A stretch of 64,000 bases of DNA from Devosia sp. 66-22 (GCA_001899065.1 MKUZ01000018.1:1-64000); one strand, 5' to 3'. Counted from the stretch's first letter, positions 18,040-30,024 are shown. Notes: generated by a model not told the origin, from the letters alone. Numbers and translations: made by a program.

Positions 18040-19187
18040 GACCTGCGCTCGCGCATCCACGACACATAGGCGATGGCGACCGAGAGGACCGCGCCCACCA
18101 CGCCGATCCAGGGCAGGGTGTGGTAGCCGTAGCCCTGGTCGATCATCAGTCCGCCCAGCCACGCGCCGGCGGCGATCGAGATATTGAACGCCGAGGGGAT
18201 GAGGCTCGCTGCAAGCAACGGCGCGTCCTGCGTGTTGCTGAGGATGCGGGTCTGCACCGGCGAGCCGAAGGCGAACACGGTCGAGCCCCAGATCAGGACC
18301 AGCACCGCCATCGCCCAGGGCGCGGCGACGAACACGCCCATCAGCGCGTAGATCACCACCTGCGCGGCGAGGATGCCGGTCAGCGACGCCATCAGCCGCC
18401 AGTCGGCGAGCCGTCCGCCTACCAGCACGCCGATGGTCGAGCCGATGCCGAAGATCAGCAGCAGCCACGGCACCACGTCGAGCGGAATGCCCGAGACGTC
18501 GGTCAGTAGCGGCGAGATATAGGTAAAGAGCGCGAACTGGCCGATGGTCTGGAGCACGATCACCGCCAGCGAGGTGTAGACCGGCTCGCGCGCGAGCACC
18601 CGGATCTCGGCGAGGAGGCTGCCGCTCTGGCCCTGGTGGGCGCTGTCGCGCGGCACCAGCAGGGCGATCAGCGTGAACGAGACGACGCCGAGCGCCGCGA
18701 CGGCCCAGAACGTCATGCGCCAGCCGAACGCCGTGCCGATCGCGGTGCCGAGCGGCACGCCCACGATGTTGGCCACCGTAAGGCCGGACAGGATCAGCGC
18801 CACCGCGAAGCCGCGCCGGCTTTCGTCAACGACGGTGGTCGAGACCACCATGGCAGTGCCGAAATACGCCCCATGGATCAGCGCGATGATGACGCGGGCA
18901 ACCAGCAGCGAGGTGTAGTTCGGCGCCAGCGCGCAGAACACGTAGCCGATGGTGAAGATCGCGACATAGCTGAGCAGCAGCAGCTTGCGCGAATAGCGTC
19001 CGGCGAAGGTCGCGAGCAGGGGACCGCCGACGGCGACGCCCAGCGCGTAGAGGCTGACGAGGAGTCCCGCGGTCGGGATCGAGATGCCCAGATCCGTCGA
19101 CACCGCGGGCAAGATGCCCGCGATGACGAACTCCGACGTACCGATGGCGAAGGCGGCGGCGAACAGCGCGAGCAATGCGGGCGACAT
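18036..19187 (-). CDS. MFS transporter, AraJ-type (first of tandem pair)
   Basis: This 383-residue inner-membrane exporter has 12 predicted helices and belongs to the DHA1 sugar-efflux-like branch (AraJ/YdhP). Diagnostic stretches are GTSEFVIAGILPAVSTDLGISIPTAG, FAGRYSRK after helix 2, and GVPLGTAIGTAFGWR in helix 5. It is closely similar in pattern to the gene just upstream, pointing to a tandem duplication. The ATG at 19185-19187 overlaps the upstream stop as TGATG, so the two are translationally linked. The 3' end overlaps the convergent reductase by four bases. Substrate unknown. Confidence 0.88.
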   Translation of the reverse strand: MSPALLALFAAAFAIGTSEFVIAGILPAVSTDLGISIPTAGLLVSLYALGVAVGGPLLATFAGRYSRKLLLLSYVAIFTIGYVFCALAPNYTSLLVARVIIALIHGAYFGTAMVVSTTVVDESRRGFAVALILSGLTVANIVGVPLGTAIGTAFGWRMTFWAVAALGVVSFTLIALLVPRDSAHQGQSGSLLAEIRVLAREPVYTSLAVIVLQTIGQFALFTYISPLLTDVSGIPLDVVPWLLLIFGIGSTIGVLVGGRLADWRLMASLTGILAAQVVIYALMGVFVAAPWAMAVLVLIWGSTVFAFGSPVQTRILSNTQDAPLLAASLIPSAFNISIAAGAWLGGLMIDQGYGYHTLPWIGVVGAVLSVAIAYVSWMRERRS

Positions 19188-20350
19188 CAGGCAGCGGCCC
19201 TCCGCGAGAGGGAAAGCGAGATCAGCGCCGTCACCAGAGCGATGCCGCTGCACACGATGCCGGTGGCCGGCAGCAGAGCGTAGCTGACACCGGCGGTGAG
19301 GAGTGCAGCGCCCACGGCGGCGCCCACAGCGATACCGACATTATAGGCGGTCGAGACCAGCGTGGCGGCGAGCCGCGGCGCCTCCTCGGCGCCCTTGAGC
19401 ACCCGCACCTGGATGGGTGTCGAAAAGCCAAAGCCGAAGGCCGACGACAGGAACAGCATGAAGGCGACCGCGACGGCATTGTGCACGGCAAACAGCAGCG
19501 CGGTGAAGCAGACGATCTGCCCGATGATGACGATCATGATCGTTGTAGGGCCGTTCCAGTCGGCGCCCTTGCCGCCCAGCCAGATGCCGGTCACGGCCCC
19601 GGCGCCGCCCAGCAGCAGGAAGAGCGGGACCGTGGTGATCGGATCGAGCCCCGTGACTTCGGTGAGGATCGCCACCTGGAACGTGCCGAAGGCGAGCTGG
19701 CCCACCATGATGATCGCGATCGTGACGAAGGAGAGCCAGACCTCCTGGTGCAGCAACTGCCGGGCCTGCCTGCCGAGCGGCGCGTCGGCTTCCTCCTCGC
19801 CCTTAATTTGGCTGGGCAGGGTGAACAGCACAGCGAGCACGGCCAGCGCCGCCGTGACGGCGATCACGACGAAGGTCGCGCGCCATCCGAACGCATTGCC
19901 GATCACGGTGCCGAGCGGAAGGCCGAGGATGTTGGCCACGGTGATGCCGCCCACCATCAGCGACAGGGCGGCCCCGCGCTTGTCCTCTGACACGAGATGG
20001 GAAACCGCGACGCTGGCGACGCCGAAGAATACGCCGTGCCCGCAGGCCGAGATCAGGCGCGCCGCGAGCAGCAGCTCATAGGTCGGGGCGAGGGCGCAGA
20101 ACACCTGCCCGACGGCGAAGATGGCGATCACCGACAGGATGGCGGGCTTGAGCGGAATCCGCGTCATCAGCAGCGCCAGCACCGGCCCGCCCACCGCGAC
20201 GCCCGCCGCGTAGCCGGTGACGAGCAGGCCCGCGACCGGGATGGTCACGGACAGGTCCGTCGAGACACCCAGCAGGATGCCCGAGATGATGAACTCGGTC
20301 GTGCCGATGCAGAAGGCGGCCAGGGAAAGGGCGAAAACAGCGATAGGCAT
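19187..20350 (-). CDS. MFS transporter, AraJ-type (second of tandem pair)
   Basis: This 387-residue paralogue of the downstream transporter shares GTTEFIISGILLGVSTDLSVTIPVAG and GLPLGTVIGNAFGWR at matching positions. It has 12 predicted helices. The start ATG is at 20348-20350; an earlier in-frame ATG adds 18 residues with no membrane or family character. The pair may export different substrates or form a redundant efflux unit. It is divergent from the DUF308 genes. Confidence 0.88.
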   Translation of the reverse strand: MPIAVFALSLAAFCIGTTEFIISGILLGVSTDLSVTIPVAGLLVTGYAAGVAVGGPVLALLMTRIPLKPAILSVIAIFAVGQVFCALAPTYELLLAARLISACGHGVFFGVASVAVSHLVSEDKRGAALSLMVGGITVANILGLPLGTVIGNAFGWRATFVVIAVTAALAVLAVLFTLPSQIKGEEEADAPLGRQARQLLHQEVWLSFVTIAIIMVGQLAFGTFQVAILTEVTGLDPITTVPLFLLLGGAGAVTGIWLGGKGADWNGPTTIMIVIIGQIVCFTALLFAVHNAVAVAFMLFLSSAFGFGFSTPIQVRVLKGAEEAPRLAATLVSTAYNVGIAVGAAVGAALLTAGVSYALLPATGIVCSGIALVTALISLSLSRRAAA

Positions 20351-20468
20351 GAAAGGACTGTCCGGAGGGCCGGCTCTTTGAGCACTTGGCAGAAGGCGGG
20401 GCAAGCCCTAGGCGGGCCGCGCAATCGGAGTCATAGTCACGGACATCGCAAAGCTCATGGAGGCGGGA

Positions 20469-21038
20469 ATGGCGGTTGCGGATATCAGGAAGCGGATGGG
20501 TCTGGTGATGGGGCTGCGCGCCCTGTTGATGCTGCTGGCGGGGCTTTATGCCGTGATCTGGCCGGCGCAGGCGCTGCTCGTCCTCATCTGGGCCGGCGCG
20601 ATCCTTCTGATCGTCGACGGCGTGCTCGGTCTCTGGGCGCTGACCTTCGGCGGCCAGAAGACCGGCAATTACTGGTTCGACGTCATCCGCAACGTGCTCG
20701 CCATCATCACCGGCGTGCTGATCCTCATCCAGCCATTCCTGGGCGCGCTGATCACCATCTGGTTCGTGGTCTATCTGCTCGCCTTCCAGGCGATCCTTGT
20801 CGGCGTCATGGAAATCGTCATCGTGCTGCGGGAGCGGGCGCTCTACTCCAAGATCTGGCCGGTCCTCGTCTCGGGCGTCCTCTACGTCCTGTTCGGCGTG
20901 GCGCTGCTGTTTGCCCCGCTGTTCGGCGCGGTGCTGCTCACCATCATGGGCGGTGTGCTGATGATCCTGTTCTCGATCGCGCTCGGTACGCTCGCCTGGC
21001 GGATGTGGAAGGGACCCGAGGAAAAGGCGGCCGCCTGA
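20469..21038 (+). CDS. HdeD-like DUF308 membrane protein
   Basis: This 189-residue integral membrane protein has six predicted helices made of DUF308 repeats (RALLMLLAGLYAVIWPAQALLVLIWAGAILLIVDGVLGLW). The family includes HdeD, linked to acid resistance in E. coli; a stress role here is only inferred. ATG 20469 has a GGAGGCGG site at proper distance and is preferred over an ATG 12 bases upstream. The next gene encodes a paralogue. Confidence 0.85.
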   Translation: MAVADIRKRMGLVMGLRALLMLLAGLYAVIWPAQALLVLIWAGAILLIVDGVLGLWALTFGGQKTGNYWFDVIRNVLAIITGVLILIQPFLGALITIWFVVYLLAFQAILVGVMEIVIVLRERALYSKIWPVLVSGVLYVLFGVALLFAPLFGAVLLTIMGGVLMILFSIALGTLAWRMWKGPEEKAAA

Positions 21039-21059
21039 ACCGGGCCGCGGGAGGATCGC

Positions 21060-21626
21060 ATGACAGACAACACCGGACTGGGCTGGCCGAGCATCCTGAC
21101 GGGGCTGCGCGGTCTCCTGATGCTCCTGGGCGGCGGTTTCGCCCTCCTTTGGCCCGGCCCGGCGCTCGCCACCCTGGTGTGGCTGGGTGGGCTGATCGTG
21201 GTCGCCGACGGCGTGCTCGGCATCTGGGGACTGCTGTTCGGCGGGCGGAGGAGTCCAAGGCTGGGCGTCGCCATCACGCGGCACGACCTGGCGATCGTGG
21301 CGGGCATCCTGGTGGTCGCCTTCCCGTTCATCGTGGGCGCGGTCGGGCTCTCGACGCTGATCATCATCATCGGGATCATCCTTGTGGTGATCGGCGTCGT
21401 GGCACTCTATGTGACGATCGTCAGCCGCAGCATGCTGCGGGAGGGGACGTTCTGGCCCGAAGTGCTGAGCGCCTGCGCGTATCTGCTGTTCGGCGTATTG
21501 CTGCTGGCGATGCCGCTGGCGAGCGCGCTGGTTCTGGTGGGGATCGTCGGGGCCCTGATGGCGCTCTACGGGCTGTTCCAGCTCTACATTGCGTGGCGGC
21601 TGCGCGGGCACTCGGCGGCGGCTTAG
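21060..21626 (+). CDS. HdeD-like DUF308 membrane protein, tandem paralogue
   Basis: This 188-residue six-helix protein shares the repeat motif LRGLLMLLGGGFALLWPGPALATLVWLGGLIVVADGVLGIWGL with the gene 21 bases upstream, showing tandem duplication. A GGGAGG site precedes the ATG. The two probably form one operon. They lie just upstream of dnaG. Confidence 0.85.
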   Translation: MTDNTGLGWPSILTGLRGLLMLLGGGFALLWPGPALATLVWLGGLIVVADGVLGIWGLLFGGRRSPRLGVAITRHDLAIVAGILVVAFPFIVGAVGLSTLIIIIGIILVVIGVVALYVTIVSRSMLREGTFWPEVLSACAYLLFGVLLLAMPLASALVLVGIVGALMALYGLFQLYIAWRLRGHSAAA

Positions 21627-21696
21627 GAGAAGGTCGCCGACGCCCGCCGCGTCGGGGTGGTGGCGCAACGGGCGATCAACGTCTACTTATCTGCCG

Positions 21697-23640
21697 ATGC
21701 GCTTTTCCGATGCCTTCCTCGACGAGATCCGGCAGCGCCTGCCGATTTCGCAGGTGGTGGGCGAGCACGTCATCTGGGACAAGCGCAAGAGCCAGCCGGG
21801 CCGCGGCGACATGTGGGCCTGCTGCCCGTTCCATGGCGAAAAGACCCCTTCGTTTCACGCAGACGACCGCAAGGGCATCTACCACTGCTTCGGCTGCGGG
21901 GTAACCGGCGACCACTTCCGGTTCCTCACCGAGAAGGCCGGGATGAGCTTCCCCGAGGCGGTCGAGAAGCTCGCCGGGATGGCCGGCGTGCCGATGCCGG
22001 CCCGCGACGAGCGCGATGAGGCGCGGCAGGAAGCGCGCAAATCGCTGTTCGACGTCATGGAAATGGCGGCGCGCTATTTCGAGGCGGCGCTGGCACACAA
22101 TATCGGCGCGCGGGCTCGCGGCTATCTGTTCGAACGCGGCGTCAGCGCGCAGGCGCAGTCGCGCTTCCGCGTCGGCTTTGCCCCCGACAGCCGCAACGGT
22201 CTTAAGGAGCACCTCGCCAGCAATGGCGTCACCGCGCAGGAAATGGCCGACACCGGGCTCGTCGCCTCGCGCGAAGACGATCCGCTGACTTACGACAGGT
22301 TCCGCAACCGCGTGATGTTCCCGATCACCGATTTTCGCGGTCGGATCGTCGCCTTCGGCGGCCGGGCGCTCTCGCCCGACGTCCCGGCCAAATATCTCAA
22401 CTCTCCCGAAACGGTGCTCTTCCAGAAGCGGCTCGTCCTCTACAACGGCATGGATGCACGCAAGGCGGCGCGCGACGGCAAGCCCGTGGTGGTGGTCGAG
22501 GGCTATCTCGATGTCATCGCCTCGGTGATGGCCGGCTTCGAGGGGAGCGTCGCGCCGATGGGTACGGCGCTCACCGAGGACCATCTCCAGCTCCTGTGGC
22601 GGATGACCGATGCGCCGATCCTGTGCTTCGACGGCGACGCCGCCGGCATCCGCGCCGCCGAGCGTGCCACCGGCATCGTGCTGCCGCTGCTGGCGCCGGG
22701 CAAGACCGTCCGCATCGCGACGCTGCCCGAGGGTGTTGACCCCGACGACCTGATCAAGGCCCAGGGCCGCAACGCCTTCGCCGACGTGCTCGACCGGGCG
22801 CGATCGCTCTCGGACGTGGTGTGGAGCAATGAAACCGGCGGCATCGTGCCCGAGACGCCCGAGGCCCGCGCCGCGCTCGAGGCGCGCCTGCGCGAGCGGG
22901 CCAATTCCATCGGCGACCAGTCGGTGCGCCGGCACTACATGCAGGCGTTCGACGAAAAGCTCGCCGCCTTCTTCCAGCCCGTGCGGCAGCCGCGCTGGGA
23001 CGGGCCGCGCAATGACCGCCGCGGCGGTGGCCGTCCCGGCTACGGCCAGTCCTGGGGCCAGCCGCGCGGCACGCCCCGGCTGGTCGTCTCCGACACCCTG
23101 CGCAATTCCCGCCTGATGAAGCCGGGGCTCGCCGCCGATCCGAGCCCACGCGAGGCGGTGATCCTCACCGGGCTCATCAATCATCCGGCGCTGGCCGAAA
23201 CCCGGCTGGAGGGGCTGGCGCATGTCGAGTTCGGCTCGCCCGCGGCCCGCAATCTGTTCGCGTCCCTGCTCGACAGCGTGATGGCGGATCACGATATTTC
23301 GGGCGAGGATTTGAGGATATCACTTGGCGCGAAGGGGTTCGGCCCGGCCATCGAGAAGATGGAGGCGATGCTGCGCGGGCAGGGGATCTGGCAGGTCGGG
23401 CCCGAAATCGCCGCCCAGGATGCCGAAATCGGCCTCACCCATGCGCTGGCCTTGCATTACAAGTCCGTTGAGCTAAATAAGGCCCTGAAAGCAGCGGAAA
23501 ACGCCCTCGACGTCGATTGGACCGAGGACTCCTTCAAGGTGCTGCAGGACATCAAGAATCAGATCACGACCGTCGATGGCACTGAGGCATTGATCGAGGG
23601 ATTTGGTTCGCTATCCGGACGTGCGCCGCGGGGCTTCTAG
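21697..23640 (+). CDS. dnaG: DNA primase
   Basis: DnaG synthesises the RNA primers for replication. The 647-residue product has the CHC2 zinc ribbon (CPFH at 43-46, then Cys64 and Cys67 in HCFGCG), the TOPRIM core (VVVVEGYLDVIA, LCFDGDAAG) and a C-terminal helicase-binding region. Between them is a Gly/Arg-rich linker (RNDRRGGGRPGYGQSWG). The start ATG at 21697 is 70 bases after the DUF308 stop. The dnaG-rpoD order is conserved across bacteria; the intergenic region of 156 bases to rpoD likely holds a promoter. Confidence 0.97.
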   Translation: MRFSDAFLDEIRQRLPISQVVGEHVIWDKRKSQPGRGDMWACCPFHGEKTPSFHADDRKGIYHCFGCGVTGDHFRFLTEKAGMSFPEAVEKLAGMAGVPMPARDERDEARQEARKSLFDVMEMAARYFEAALAHNIGARARGYLFERGVSAQAQSRFRVGFAPDSRNGLKEHLASNGVTAQEMADTGLVASREDDPLTYDRFRNRVMFPITDFRGRIVAFGGRALSPDVPAKYLNSPETVLFQKRLVLYNGMDARKAARDGKPVVVVEGYLDVIASVMAGFEGSVAPMGTALTEDHLQLLWRMTDAPILCFDGDAAGIRAAERATGIVLPLLAPGKTVRIATLPEGVDPDDLIKAQGRNAFADVLDRARSLSDVVWSNETGGIVPETPEARAALEARLRERANSIGDQSVRRHYMQAFDEKLAAFFQPVRQPRWDGPRNDRRGGGRPGYGQSWGQPRGTPRLVVSDTLRNSRLMKPGLAADPSPREAVILTGLINHPALAETRLEGLAHVEFGSPAARNLFASLLDSVMADHDISGEDLRISLGAKGFGPAIEKMEAMLRGQGIWQVGPEIAAQDAEIGLTHALALHYKSVELNKALKAAENALDVDWTEDSFKVLQDIKNQITTVDGTEALIEGFGSLSGRAPRGF

Positions 23641-23796
23641 CAGGTTCCCGGTGCGCGATTTTGCTTATGGGCGAATCAGTTGCATAAGCGGCTCCGGAAA
23701 CGAATCATCTGCGGGCTGCCGCAGGCCCTTGTTGCACGTCTCACTGCCACCATTTGAACCGAACGGACCCCGAGAGGGTCACGGAGCAAAAGCCAG

Positions 23797-26442
<2,646 letters not shown>

Positions 26443-26488
26443 GGATGCCTGAGCGTCAGGGCGAGATCTCTCCAGCCAGCGGCCCCGT

Positions 26489-27358
26489 GTGGACAGCGAC
26501 AACCGAACCATCTGGACGCTCTGGATGCAGGGCGTCGATACGGCGCCGCCGCTGGTCAGGGCATGTATCGAGTCATGGCGCGTCCTCAATCCGACGTGGC
26601 GGGTGGTCGCCCTCGATCGCGCGACGCTGGGCGACTGGGTCGATCTCGAGGACATCATCGATATCAGCCGCCGTGATATCACTGTGCAGAAGCAGGCCGT
26701 CGTCGCGCGGCTGGCGCTGCTCAAGCGGTATGGCGGCGTGTGGGTCGATGCGACGGTGTTCTGCCTGAGGCCGCTCGACGCGTGGCTGCCGGCTGCCCAC
26801 AGCGCCGGGTTCACCGCCTTCCGCAATCCGGGGCGCGACCGGCTCGCGAGCAACTGGTTCATGGCCGCCGACAGCGGCAACGACCTCGCGGTCGCCCTCT
26901 ATGAGGCCTTCATCGGTTTCTTCAACCGGCACCGCTTCACCAATCAGGAAACCGCATCGGGGCGGGCGATGGTCGAGCGCCTGGGCCGCATTCTCAACAC
27001 CAGCGTGCGCTCGACGCGCTGGTGGCTCAACCCGGCGCTGCAGGCCGTGGTCAGGGCGTATCCGTATTTCATCTTCCACTACATCTTCAACGACGTGGTC
27101 CTGTCCGATCGCCGCCTCCGCGCGCTGTGGGAGCACGCGCCGCGGCTCGATGCCGGGCCGCCGCACCGGCTCCAGGATCTGGGCGGCGCGGGCGACGGCC
27201 CGGCACGGGCTCTCGCGGAACTCGAGCAGGCAGACTGGGTGCTGCAGAAGCTCGACTGGAGGGCCGACCCGGCTTCGCCCTACTGGTCCGCCGTCCTCGA
27301 ACGGATGACCGCATTGAGCATCGAACGAAGCAGGCAGTTGAGGGGCCCCACGCCGTGA
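26489..27358 (+). CDS. capsular polysaccharide synthesis-type glycosyltransferase (GT32-like)
   Basis: This 289-residue protein resembles the Caps_synth / GT32-like family that adds sugars to capsule or exopolysaccharide chains. It has the N-terminal [24 protein letters not shown] segment and the metal-nucleotide site [21 protein letters not shown] (Asp87). GTG at 26489 is the start, 46 bases after rpoD. The stop TGA overlaps the next start as GTGA, so the two are coupled. Its partner is a UDP-sugar mutase-like protein, which suggests a joint role in transferring an unusual sugar; that is inference. Confidence 0.8.
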   Translation: MDSDNRTIWTLWMQGVDTAPPLVRACIESWRVLNPTWRVVALDRATLGDWVDLEDIIDISRRDITVQKQAVVARLALLKRYGGVWVDATVFCLRPLDAWLPAAHSAGFTAFRNPGRDRLASNWFMAADSGNDLAVALYEAFIGFFNRHRFTNQETASGRAMVERLGRILNTSVRSTRWWLNPALQAVVRAYPYFIFHYIFNDVVLSDRRLRALWEHAPRLDAGPPHRLQDLGGAGDGPARALAELEQADWVLQKLDWRADPASPYWSAVLERMTALSIERSRQLRGPTP

Positions 27359-28419
27359 TCGTCATCATTCCGTCCAACCGGCACATCGAGCTGGCCTACC
27401 TGTCGCCGCTCATCGACTCCGGTGCCCGCTTCATCATCGTCGATGACAGCGAGGGTTCGATCGGCATCGATCACCCGCAGTTCACCGTCTACAACTGGCA
27501 GGACCGGCGGCGGATGCTGGGCGATCTCGATGCGCATTTTCCGCGCCGCAATGGCGCCTGCCGCTCCTTCGGCTTCTACTGCGCCTGGCACCAGTCCGAT
27601 CCGGATGAGATCATCATCGCGCTCGACGACGATTGCCGCGTCATCGACGGGACCTTCGCCGCCGATGTCGAGCGGGCGCTCTCGCGCGCGCCGCGACCGG
27701 AACTCACCACCAGCGGCGAGCACCTCAACATCCTCGACATCTATGAGGGCGGCGCCGGCGGCCTGTTTCCCCGCGGCTTTCCCTATTCCGCACGCGGCGA
27801 CTATGCGGCGGCCACGCCGGGCCCGGCGATCAGCCGGGACGTCGTGTTCTCGCTCGGACTGTGGACCGGCATCTACGACATCAACGCGGTCGACAAGGTG
27901 ACCGGGGCCCAGTACCGCTTCCCCGACGCGAGGCTGCAGCATCCCTCGGTCCTCGTCGCGCCGGGCAAGCTCATCTCGGTGTGCTCGATGAACATGCATT
28001 TCCGCCGCGAGGTGCTGCCGGCGACCTACCAATTGCCGATGCATGTGCGTGTCGTCCCCGATGGCGTCATCGACCGCTATGGCGACATCTGGGGCGGGTT
28101 CATCCTTAAGACGCTGATCGACATCAAGGGCGACGGCCTCGCTGCCGGCGCGCCCATGATCGACCATCTCAAGGAGGGCGACTACGTCCGCAACATCTGG
28201 CAGGAGAATCTGTGCCACCAGGTCAATGACGAGTTCCTGGGGCTCCTTGCCGCTGCGCGGCAGGACGTGGCCGCCGGTTCCTATCTCGACATGATGGAGC
28301 AGCTGACCGGCGCATTCGCGGCGCGGGCGTCGGGCTGTTCCCCGCTGCTCTCGCGCTATCTGAGCAAGCTCGTGCCCGCGCTCGATGCCTGGACGTTCGC
28401 CCTGCGCCAGAGCCCGTAA
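27355..28419 (+). CDS. reversibly glycosylated polypeptide / UDP-arabinopyranose mutase family protein
   Basis: This 354-residue protein has the signature of the RGP/UAM family best known in plants, where it interconverts UDP-arabinopyranose and UDP-arabinofuranose and becomes self-glycosylated. Matches include [19 protein letters not shown], the short IIVDDSEG strand, the DDDC metal site (residues 91-94), the basic LFPRGFPYSARGDY around Arg140 (aligned with the plant self-glycosylated arginine), GLWTGIYDINAVD, SMNMHFRREV and RYGDIWGGFILKTLID. GTG start with GTGA overlap with the GT32-like gene. A bacterial mutase supplying UDP-Araf (or a similar furanose) to that transferase is the most economical model, not proven. 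Confidence 0.82.
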   Translation: MIVIIPSNRHIELAYLSPLIDSGARFIIVDDSEGSIGIDHPQFTVYNWQDRRRMLGDLDAHFPRRNGACRSFGFYCAWHQSDPDEIIIALDDDCRVIDGTFAADVERALSRAPRPELTTSGEHLNILDIYEGGAGGLFPRGFPYSARGDYAAATPGPAISRDVVFSLGLWTGIYDINAVDKVTGAQYRFPDARLQHPSVLVAPGKLISVCSMNMHFRREVLPATYQLPMHVRVVPDGVIDRYGDIWGGFILKTLIDIKGDGLAAGAPMIDHLKEGDYVRNIWQENLCHQVNDEFLGLLAAARQDVAAGSYLDMMEQLTGAFAARASGCSPLLSRYLSKLVPALDAWTFALRQSP

Positions 28420-28509
28420 GCGGGGGGAACGTCGCCGATGGCCGGAGCGTCGCGCTGGCCCGGCTGCTAGAGTCGTGGACGCAAATGAGTCGCGCGGGCG
28501 CCGCGCGGG

Positions 28510-28920
28510 ATGGTCGGCATGGATTCCTTCCTCCGCTTCGAGCACAAGGCACAGCCGGTCGTGCCGCGGCGGCTGTTCCTGCGCCGGCTGGGCATCAACT
28601 TGGGTGCCGCGCTTGCCATCCTTGTCCCGTCGCTGCTGATCGGCATGGTCGGCTTCGTTGTGTTCGAGGGCAAGGGGTGGGTCGAGGCCTTTGACTATGC
28701 CTCGATGATCCTGTCGGGCATGGGCCCGTTCGAGGAGGCCAGCACCGATGCGGGCCGCATTTTCGAGGGCACCTACGCGCTCTACTCGGGCCTCACCGTC
28801 GTGGTTGTCGCCAGCCTCATTCTCGCCCCGGTCTTCCACCGCGTGCTGCACAGCTTCCACGTCGAGGACGATGACGACGAGAAGAAGGACGAGAAGAAGG
28901 ACGAGAAGAAGGCGGCTTGA
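28510..28920 (+). CDS. two-helix membrane protein with degenerate ion-channel pore-like loop
   Basis: This 136-residue protein has a basic N-terminus, a helix at about 29-52, an amphipathic stretch with SMILSGMGPF at about 65-74, a second helix at about 86-110 and a tail of repeated DEKK units. The helix, re-entrant loop, helix layout looks like a potassium-channel pore module, but the filter triplet GYG is replaced by GMG. I do not know a named family. ATG 28510 or 28519 could be the start. Confidence 0.6.
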   Translation: MVGMDSFLRFEHKAQPVVPRRLFLRRLGINLGAALAILVPSLLIGMVGFVVFEGKGWVEAFDYASMILSGMGPFEEASTDAGRIFEGTYALYSGLTVVVVASLILAPVFHRVLHSFHVEDDDDEKKDEKKDEKKAA

Positions 28921-28969
28921 GGCGCTTCCCGACGTTCCCTATGCTTTGGGAAGTTATCGGAGAAACGCG

Positions 28970-29275
28970 ATGTCCTTCTGGAAGAATCTGTTCGGTGGCG
29001 GCGGCGGCGAGCCCAGGCAAGAGGCACCCGCACCCGGCGAGGAGTATAATGGCTTCACCATCCGCGCCACGCCGATGTCCGTCGGAAGCGAGTTCCAGCT
29101 CGCCGGGCGGATCGAGAAGGAAATCGATGGCGAGCTCAAGACCTACGATTTCGTGCGGGCCGACCGCATGAGCTCGCGCGACGACGCCGTGGCGCTGGCG
29201 GTCAGCAAGGGCCGCCAGATCATCGACGAGCAGGGCGTGGGCCTGTTCAAGCAGAGCTGGCCCAAGACCAACTAG
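28970..29275 (+). CDS. HlyU family protein
   Basis: This 101-residue protein matches the HlyU family (named for a haemolysin activator of Vibrio). It shows a flexible Gly/Pro-rich N-terminus, then EYNGFTIRATPM and the hallmark FVRADRMSSRDDAVALAVSKGRQIIDEQG. In alphaproteobacteria this family is common and its target is unknown; a transcription role cannot be assumed. The ATG at 28970 has a GGAGAAA site. It may be cotranscribed with the membrane protein gene 49 bases upstream. Confidence 0.87.
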   Translation: MSFWKNLFGGGGGEPRQEAPAPGEEYNGFTIRATPMSVGSEFQLAGRIEKEIDGELKTYDFVRADRMSSRDDAVALAVSKGRQIIDEQGVGLFKQSWPKTN

Positions 29276-29343
29276 GCGCGCCCGCGCAACGTCGATCAAG
29301 CGGCCCGCCTCCGTCCGCGCTATCGAGGCGGGAAGGGGTGTGC

Positions 29344-29982
29344 ATGATCAAGGTCGACCTCAAGAAGACGCGCGGCGACTACTGGAAGGCGCCCAAGGGC
29401 GCGTTCGTCGTCATCGACGTGCCGCGCCTCAATTTCCTCATGGTGGACGGCCAGGGCGATCCCAACAGCTCGAGCGTCTACCAGGCGGCCGTCGGCGCTC
29501 TCTATGCCGTCAGCTACAAGCTCAAATTCATGTCGAAGGCCCGCGATCGCGATTATGTCGTCCCGCCGCTGCAGGGCCTGTGGTGGGCCGACGACATGGC
29601 CGACTTCATCGCGCGCCGAAAGGATCGCTGGCGCTGGACCATGATGCTTATGCTGCCTGACTGGATCACTGCGGCGGCCGTGGCAGAGGCCGTCGAGACG
29701 TTCCGCGCCAAGGAGGGTGATATTCCCGATACGCTCCGGTTCGCGGCCTTCGAGGAAGGGCGGAGCGTGCAGACGCTGCATGTGGGCTCCTACGACGACG
29801 AAGCGCCGACCATCCGCCGCTTGCATGCGGCGTTCCTGCCCGAACAGGGGCTGATCGAGAACGGCATGCACCACGAAATCTATCTCGGCGATCCGCGGCG
29901 GACTGCCCCCGACAGGCTCAGGACGATCCTGCGCCAGCCGGTACGCGACAGGCGTGCGGACGAGAAATCCAACTGGCTTTGA
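29344..29982 (+). CDS. GyrI-like small-molecule-binding protein
   Basis: This 212-residue protein has the pattern of the GyrI-like (SBMC) domain: MIKVDLKKTRGDYWKAPKGAFVVIDVPRLNFLMVDGQGDPN at the N-terminus, then QAAVGALYAVSYKLKFM, WWADDMADF and the C-terminal HHEIYLGDPRR. These domains bind small aromatic or polyamine-type ligands, and in this form occur without a DNA-binding domain. ATG 29344 has a GGAAGGGG site; two codons earlier is a GTG. Ligand unknown. Confidence 0.85.
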   Translation: MIKVDLKKTRGDYWKAPKGAFVVIDVPRLNFLMVDGQGDPNSSSVYQAAVGALYAVSYKLKFMSKARDRDYVVPPLQGLWWADDMADFIARRKDRWRWTMMLMLPDWITAAAVAEAVETFRAKEGDIPDTLRFAAFEEGRSVQTLHVGSYDDEAPTIRRLHAAFLPEQGLIENGMHHEIYLGDPRRTAPDRLRTILRQPVRDRRADEKSNWL

Positions 29983-30024
29983 GTCCGGTCCCGGAGTAAG
30001 TCCCCGGCACACGGAGTTTCCATC

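Noticed and set aside
20076-21668. 530-residue frame on the minus strand over the DUF308 genes
   Set aside because: Low-complexity His/Arg/Asp-rich shadow of two clear membrane-protein genes.
21676-23292. 538-residue frame antisense to dnaG
   Set aside because: No domain; dnaG on the plus strand has all its motifs.
28924-28953. CTTCCC/GGGAAG hairpin before the HlyU gene
   Set aside because: Short stem, long loop and no T run; more likely chance.
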